Below, piece by piece: positions 59,756 to 64,000 of a stretch of 64,000 nucleotides of DNA. The stretch is taken from assembly GCF_014637725.1 (NCBI RefSeq), contig NZ_BMFC01000002.1, positions 248,907 through 312,906 of the forward strand. The letters are read 5' to 3'. The first letter of the stretch is position 1. Each line of letters starts with the position of its first letter. The notes beneath the pieces are model-generated. The model was not told where the DNA came from and did not search any database. It saw only the letters and a list, made by a program, of their open reading frames with translations. A program made the translations under genes and the position numbers. The stretch comes from Marivita lacus (lineage in GTDB: Bacteria > Pseudomonadota > Alphaproteobacteria > Rhodobacterales > Rhodobacteraceae).

Positions 59756-59790
59756 ACCGCCGCCTTCTTTCGAAGCGCGGCGGTTTTTTT
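59756..59790 (+). terminator. Rho-independent terminator of the microprotein unit
   Basis: ACCGCCGC pairs with GCGGCGGT (8 bp) with an inner CTTC-TTTC-GAAG hairpin, then a run of seven T. Confidence 0.88.
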
Positions 59791-59840
59791 ATCATCTGGT
59801 AAAATTTTGCGATCGGGTGGGCGGTATCAGGCGGTCGGCA

Positions 59841-60293
59841 TCACGCAGATTGGGTCTGGGCAAGCTGTGTGACAGCATCCGATGCCGCCTCGAGTGTCAG
59901 CAGGATCGATGCGTGGCGGTTCTTGAACGCGACCGCAGGGCGCAAGACCTCAAGCCCGTCAAACGGTGCCGCCGGTGTGGGGCCATCTTCCTTCAGCATG
60001 GTGCGCAATTCGTCCCTGGCATGGGTGATCTGGTCTTGCGTACAGCCAAGGATCGCACTGCCCACAACAGACGCCGCCGCCTGACCCAGCGCGCAGGCTT
60101 TGACGTCCTGCCCGAAGGCCGCGACCTTGCCATTCTCGAGTGTCAAATCCACCGTCACAGTCGATCCGCAGAGCGGCGAGCGTTTCTTGACCGTGGCCCC
60201 GGGCGCGTCGAGCCGTGCGTGATACGGTATGTCCGCCGCCAGTTCGAGGATGCGGCCGGAATAGAGCTTGATCAGGTCGGTGTCGCCGGACAT
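59841..60293 (-). CDS. NifU/IscU-like iron-sulfur scaffold protein
   Basis: 150 residues. The IscU/NifU-N fold is shown by RSPLCGSTVTVDL, VKACALGQAAASVV and DGLEVLRPAVAFKNRHASILLTLEA. Two of the three canonical cysteines are present (in PLCGS and KACALG). At the third position the segment reads NRHASILL, with histidine in place of cysteine. This form looks like a variant scaffold or regulator rather than standard IscU. It is divergent from hisI. Confidence 0.85.
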   Translation of the reverse strand: MSGDTDLIKLYSGRILELAADIPYHARLDAPGATVKKRSPLCGSTVTVDLTLENGKVAAFGQDVKACALGQAAASVVGSAILGCTQDQITHARDELRTMLKEDGPTPAAPFDGLEVLRPAVAFKNRHASILLTLEAASDAVTQLAQTQSA

Positions 60294-60361
60294 GGCTTTC
60301 CCTTTTGCGGTTCACCTCATAAATAGGCGGCGATGCGACAGATGCAAAAAGGTTTTTCTCC

Positions 60362-60724
60362 ATGCGCTTTGATCCTGCGACTTTGGTCTATAACGAGGCA
60401 GGCCTGATCCCGGCGATTGCACAGGATGCGGCGTCCGGCGAAGTGCTGATGATGGCCTGGATGAACGCCGACGCGGTGGCCCGCACGCTTGAGACGGGGC
60501 GCGTGACCTATTGGTCACGGTCGCGTCAGGACTTCTGGATCAAGGGTGAAAGCTCGGGCCATGTGCAGGAACTGGTTGCGATGCGGGTCGATTGTGACCG
60601 CGATTGCCTGTTGGTGAGCGTGAACCAGACCGGACCTGCCTGTCACACCAACCGGCGGTCCTGTTTCTACACCGAAGTGCAGGACGGCGCGGAAGTGGAG
60701 ATCATGGCGCCTGTGGAGGCGTAG
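60362..60724 (+). CDS. hisI: Phosphoribosyl-AMP cyclohydrolase
   Basis: 120 residues, the stand-alone HisI form. It opens the purine ring in histidine synthesis. Zinc-site cysteines lie in [12 protein letters not shown] and [45 protein letters not shown] is the conserved core. The start [22 protein letters not shown] follows a weak AAAAAGG site. A copy of the family-1 repeat abuts the stop. Confidence 0.96.
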   Translation: MRFDPATLVYNEAGLIPAIAQDAASGEVLMMAWMNADAVARTLETGRVTYWSRSRQDFWIKGESSGHVQELVAMRVDCDRDCLLVSVNQTGPACHTNRRSCFYTEVQDGAEVEIMAPVEA

Positions 60725-60728
60725 ATTT

Positions 60729-60750
60729 TGCATATTTGGAAAAAGAAGAA
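60729..60750. repeat. Dispersed intergenic repeat, family 1, copy C
   Basis: 22 bases exactly the reverse complement of 28582-28603, located 4 bases after the hisI stop and followed by a CAGGGGGG run. It lacks the neighbouring hairpin seen at copies A and B. Confidence 0.7.
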
Positions 60751-60765
60751 GCAGGGGGGCATTGC

Positions 60766-61611
60766 CTAGAGCCCGACCATCATCCTGATGTCTTGGGGGG
60801 TTGCCCCTTCGTCGCGGTAGAGCGCGATGGCACGGGCGTCGTCGCGTTTTGCAAGGCGTTTGCCGTCCTCGTCGCGGATCAGCCGGTGGTGGTGGTAGGT
60901 CGGTATGGGCAGGTCCAGCAGCGCTTGCAGAAGCACATGGATCGGTGTGGCGGTGGCAAGGTCCTCGCCCCGGATCACATGGGTGATGGCCTGTGCCGCG
61001 TCATCGACGACGACGCTGAGGTGATAGGCGGCGGTCTTGGTGTCGCGGCGGGCAAGGACGATGTCGCCGACCTCCTCGACCAGATGGGCGCGCGTTAACC
61101 TTAACGCAGGGTGACGGCCGGTCTCGGTATATTGCGGCAGGTCGGTCAGGTGATCGACAGCGCGGGCCATGTCGAGGCGCACGGCGTCTGTGTTCGTGCG
61201 ATCTTCCCATGGTCGGTGGCGACAGGTGCCGGGATAGATCAGCCCGTCCGGGCAAAGCAGCGGCGCGCCTTCCTGCGGGGCAGACGCGGCGCGGCGGATG
61301 TCGCCACGGGTGCAGGAGCACGGGTAGAGCAGCCCCATTTCGCCAAGGCGCGTGAGGGCGGCCTCATAGGCTTTGGTGTTGTCGGATTGCCGCAACACGG
61401 GGGTTTCCCATGTCAGGCCGAGCCAGGCCAGATCGTCATGGACCTGTGCCTCGAACGCCGACGTGCAGCGCGCGGTATCGGTGTCTTCGATCCTGAGCAG
61501 GAACCGCCCGCCTGCTGCCCGTGCCGTGTCATGCGCCAGCAGCGCGGAATAGGCGTGGCCCAGGTGCAACGGCCCTGTCGGGCTGGGTGCGAATCGCGTG
61601 ACGAAGCCCAC
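60766..61611 (-). CDS. gluQ: Glutamyl-Q tRNA(Asp) synthetase
   Basis: 281 residues, a glutamyl-tRNA synthetase catalytic core without anticodon domain. It activates glutamate and attaches it to queuosine-34 of tRNA-Asp. HIGH motif PSPTGPLHLGHAYSALLAH, zinc cluster CSCTRGDIRRAAS ... LLCPDGLIYPGTCRHR, and KMSKS-like KRLAKRDDAR. The start is GTG 61611, overlapping the trmFO stop by one base (TAGTG). Its substrate tRNA and the Tgt that makes the Q precursor are both encoded in this window. Confidence 0.95.
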   Translation of the reverse strand: MGFVTRFAPSPTGPLHLGHAYSALLAHDTARAAGGRFLLRIEDTDTARCTSAFEAQVHDDLAWLGLTWETPVLRQSDNTKAYEAALTRLGEMGLLYPCSCTRGDIRRAASAPQEGAPLLCPDGLIYPGTCRHRPWEDRTNTDAVRLDMARAVDHLTDLPQYTETGRHPALRLTRAHLVEEVGDIVLARRDTKTAAYHLSVVVDDAAQAITHVIRGEDLATATPIHVLLQALLDLPIPTYHHHRLIRDEDGKRLAKRDDARAIALYRDEGATPQDIRMMVGL

Positions 61612-62975
61612 TATTCCGCTGCGGATTGGATGGGCTCCTGTGCGGCGAGCCAGTCGGACCATGCGTCCTTGGCGCGGTCGGTATAGGCCTTGTAGCGGTC
61701 CTTGCGGCCCCGCCTGCCGCCCTTGAGCCCGTCGACGGGGCGGAACAGGCCGAAATTGACGTTCATCGGCTGGAAGGTCTTGGCCTCGGCTCCGCCCGTG
61801 ATGTGATAGATCAGCGCGCCATGGGCGCTGTCCTGCGGCACGGTGGGCAGCGACGCGCCGGTCATTTCGGCTGCGGCCATGCGCCCGGAAAGAAGGCCCA
61901 TCGCAGAGGATTCGACATAGCCTTCGACACCGGTGACCTGACCGGCAAAGCGGATATTGGGTTTCGAGCGCAGGCGCATCTGGTCATCGAGCAGCGTCGG
62001 GCTGTTGAGGAAGGTGTTGCGGTGGATGCCGCCAAGGCGGGCAAAGCTGGCATTCTCCAGTCCGGGAATCGTCCGGAATACATCGGCTTGTGCGCCGTAC
62101 TTCATCTTGGTCTGGAAGCCGACGATGTTGTAGAGAGTGCCAAGCGCGTTGTCACGGCGCAGCTGGACCACCGCCCAGGGTTTGACATCGGGTGCGTGCG
62201 GATTGGTCAGGCCCACGGGCTTCATCGGGCCGTGGCGCAGGGTTTCGCGGCCGCGTTCGGACATCACCTCAATGGGCAGGCAGCCGTCGAAGTAACCCGC
62301 GGTCTCGCCCTCGTGGAATTCGGTCTTGTCGGCGGCCAGCAGCGCGTCGATGAACGCGTCATACTGGGCCTTGTCCATCGGGCAGTTGATATAGGCGCGC
62401 TGTTCTTCCTCGGTCTCGCCCTTGTCGTAGCGCGATTGCAGCCACGCCTTGGACATGTCGATGCTGTCGAAATAGACGATGGGCGCGATGGCGTCGAAAA
62501 AGGCGAGCCTGTCGGTCCCGGTTTCCCTCTGGATCGCCTGACCAAGGGCCGCGCTGGTCAGCGGACCGGTGGCGAAGATCCAGTACCCGTCATCCGGCAA
62601 TTCCGTGACTTCCTCGTGGCTTACACGGACATTTGGATGTGCATGCAGCCGGGCGGTGATCGCCGCGCTGAAGGCGTCACGGTCGACAGCCAGAGCGCCA
62701 CCTGCGGGCAGGCGGTGCTGGTGCGCGGTGGTGATGATCAGTCCGCCCGCTTCGCGCATTTCCCAATGCAGCAGCCCTACGGCGTTCTGTTCATGATCGT
62801 CCGAGCGGAACGAGTTGGAGCACACCATCTCGCCCAGATCGCCGGTCTTGTGCGCGAAGGTTTCGACCTTGGGGCGCATCTCGTGGATCACCACGGAAAT
62901 GCCCCGGTTTGCGGCCTGCCAAGCGGCCTCGGATCCGGCCATGCCGCCGCCGACGATATGAAGTTCCTGTGTCAT
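61611..62975 (-). CDS. trmFO: Methylenetetrahydrofolate-tRNA-(uracil-5-)-methyltransferase
   Basis: 454 residues. A folate- and FAD-dependent enzyme making m5U54 in the T loop of tRNAs. FAD site [28 protein letters not shown] and the C-terminal [12 protein letters not shown] ... [14 protein letters not shown]. The start [11 protein letters not shown] at 62975 matches the family; an ATG three codons earlier (62984) is possible. It is joined to gluQ by stop/start overlap. Confidence 0.96.
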   Translation of the reverse strand: MTQELHIVGGGMAGSEAAWQAANRGISVVIHEMRPKVETFAHKTGDLGEMVCSNSFRSDDHEQNAVGLLHWEMREAGGLIITTAHQHRLPAGGALAVDRDAFSAAITARLHAHPNVRVSHEEVTELPDDGYWIFATGPLTSAALGQAIQRETGTDRLAFFDAIAPIVYFDSIDMSKAWLQSRYDKGETEEEQRAYINCPMDKAQYDAFIDALLAADKTEFHEGETAGYFDGCLPIEVMSERGRETLRHGPMKPVGLTNPHAPDVKPWAVVQLRRDNALGTLYNIVGFQTKMKYGAQADVFRTIPGLENASFARLGGIHRNTFLNSPTLLDDQMRLRSKPNIRFAGQVTGVEGYVESSAMGLLSGRMAAAEMTGASLPTVPQDSAHGALIYHITGGAEAKTFQPMNVNFGLFRPVDGLKGGRRGRKDRYKAYTDRAKDAWSDWLAAQEPIQSAAE

Positions 62976-63011
62976 GGGAGGCATGTAATCCGTCGCACGG
63001 CGTTTGTCACG

Positions 63012-63629
63012 TCACTGATCCGCCGGAAGCAGGCCAAGTCCGCGCAGGTAGATGCCGATGCCGGTTTCCAAAAGCTGTTCCGGCGGAAAAGGCGATGCGG
63101 TGCCGGGGGAGTTGCGGGCAAAAAGCTCCACCACACCATGGCTCATTGCCCAGATATGGGCCGAGAACATCGAGGCAGGCGGGCGTTTTTCAGGCGGAAT
63201 ATGTTGCGACAGGTCCTCTGCGGCGCGTTCCAGCACGGCGCGGGCGCGGGCAGAGACAGCGGCCAGATCGGGCGTGCGGTTCACCGAGATGCCGCTTTCG
63301 AACATTGCGATGTAGTGGCCGGGATATTTGCGTGCAAAGGCCAGGTAAGCGCGGCCCGTTGCCTCGAACGCGGCGAGCGCCGAGGGTTGGCCGCTGTCAT
63401 AGGCGTATTGCATCACGTCGGCGAACACCTCGTAACCCTGAAGTGCCGCTTCGGCGATCAGGTCTTCGCGGCCTTCGAAATGGCGGTACACGGCGGCAGG
63501 TGTGACACCCGCCTGTTTCGCGGCCTCGGACAGGGTGAACCCTGTCGGGCCCTTTTCGGTGATCAACTCGAGCGCTGCATCGACAAGGGCCTGCCGCAGA
63601 TTGCCGTGATGGTAGCCCCGTTTAGGCAT
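63012..63629 (-). CDS. TetR/AcrR-family regulator
   Basis: 205 residues. N-terminal HTH (about 10-55; [48 protein letters not shown]) and a C-terminal WHG-type ligand domain. It overlaps ppk2 by eight bases in the same direction, so it may be co-transcribed with it. Ligand and targets are unknown. Confidence 0.93.
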   Translation of the reverse strand: MPKRGYHHGNLRQALVDAALELITEKGPTGFTLSEAAKQAGVTPAAVYRHFEGREDLIAEAALQGYEVFADVMQYAYDSGQPSALAAFEATGRAYLAFARKYPGHYIAMFESGISVNRTPDLAAVSARARAVLERAAEDLSQHIPPEKRPPASMFSAHIWAMSHGVVELFARNSPGTASPFPPEQLLETGIGIYLRGLGLLPADQ

Positions 63630-64000
63630 CCCAGATGTCCGGACCGCCGCACACCTTGGGATCGACCTGTCCCAAGCCCTTGGTATCCTTGCGGGAATAG
63701 TCGAGCTGCGTCAGGACGCTGCGGATGGCGTTGATCCGGGCGCGGCGCTTGTCGTCGGAGCGCACGATGGTCCAGGGGGCGTGATCGCTGTGGGTCTTGG
63801 TCAGGGTTTCCTGAATGGCATCGCTGTAGGTCTCCCATTTCTTGAGGCCCTCAACGTCGATCCAGCTGAGTTTCCATTGCTTTAGCGGGTCTTTTTCACG
63901 GTCCAGAAAGCGGCGCAGCTGTTCGGCGCGCCCCACATTGAGCCAGATCTTGAAGAGGTGGATGCCATCATCGACCAACATTCTTTCAAAATCAGGAGTT
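63622..64000 (-). CDS. ppk2: Polyphosphate kinase 2, partial
   Basis: The last ~126 residues of a PPK2-family kinase enter from the right edge; the frame is open through 64000, starting [23 protein letters not shown], followed by [32 protein letters not shown] and [25 protein letters not shown], all PPK2 motifs. PPK2 transfers phosphate from polyphosphate to nucleotides. The N-terminal Walker A part lies outside the window. The stop overlaps the TetR gene start. Confidence 0.93.
   Translation of the reverse strand, partial: TPDFERMLVDDGIHLFKIWLNVGRAEQLRRFLDREKDPLKQWKLSWIDVEGLKKWETYSDAIQETLTKTHSDHAPWTIVRSDDKRRARINAIRSVLTQLDYSRKDTKGLGQVDPKVCGGPDIWDA

Noticed and set aside
59691-60326. 211-codon rightward frame over the Fe-S scaffold gene
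   Set aside because: It is the antisense of the NifU-like gene and overlaps a strong terminator; no ribosome site.

Overview
The window looks like a stretch of core chromosome from a Rhodobacteraceae (Roseobacter-group) alphaproteobacterium. The evidence is high GC, a C4-pathway hemA behind an FNR-type box, adjacent sciP and ctrA, a GTTC-N7-GTTC (alphaproteobacterial LexA) box, a TRAP transporter, an RF2 gene without the programmed frameshift, and cimA. About 60 protein genes and 4 tRNAs fill it almost completely. I see no phage, insertion sequence, CRISPR array or plasmid function.

Layout. 1-6.4 kb: a RimB-like protease fused to RimK (cut by the left edge), tgt, a His/Met-rich secreted protein, a lysine-rich miniprotein, lon and an HU-like protein. 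6.3-8.1 kb: two tRNA-Val (CAC, TAC), a membrane LytTR protein and two identical tRNA-Asp(GTC). 8.1-14.2 kb: a haloacetate-dehalogenase-like hydrolase with a membrane partner, an M20 peptidase, hemA and a RodZ-like protein. 14.3-25 kb: ispG, a DsbA-like oxidoreductase, an M48-TPR protease, an aminotransferase, an envelope pair (amidase, PBP1A), prfB and a DUF2189 membrane protein. 25-28 kb: a Rieske oxygenase, its small coupled partner and an HTH regulator. 28-30.7 kb: ilvN and ilvB behind a complete attenuator with a Val/Leu/Ile leader peptide. 31.4-36 kb: a three-gene TRAP transporter of the TakP/FcbT type. 36-43 kb: cupin, arginyltransferase, aspartic protease, MarC, ABC-F ATPase, ndk, TfoX-C protein and aminotransferase. 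43-50.8 kb: a compositionally mosaic cysS, cimA, an NDUFAF6-like protein, a lipoprotein, an MFS transporter, cobK, a DNA glycosylase and an esterase. 50.8-64 kb: a glycosyltransferase, mnmA, sciP-ctrA, ligA-recG, a LexA-box microprotein, an Fe-S scaffold-like protein, hisI, gluQ-trmFO, a TetR regulator and ppk2 (cut by the right edge).

Themes. tRNA modification recurs: Tgt and GluQ both act on tRNA-Asp(GUC), which is encoded twice here, and MnmA and TrmFO are also present. Branched-chain amino-acid synthesis is represented by ilvBN and cimA. Cell-cycle and DNA-damage control cluster at 53.9-59.8 kb (sciP, ctrA, ligA, recG and the LexA-box microprotein).

The signals I consider most worth following are the unannotated 44-residue membrane microprotein behind a LexA box (59.5 kb), the ilv attenuator (30.5 kb), the mosaic cysS with a large folded intergenic structure after it (43-44.7 kb), and two families of short dispersed hairpin repeats.
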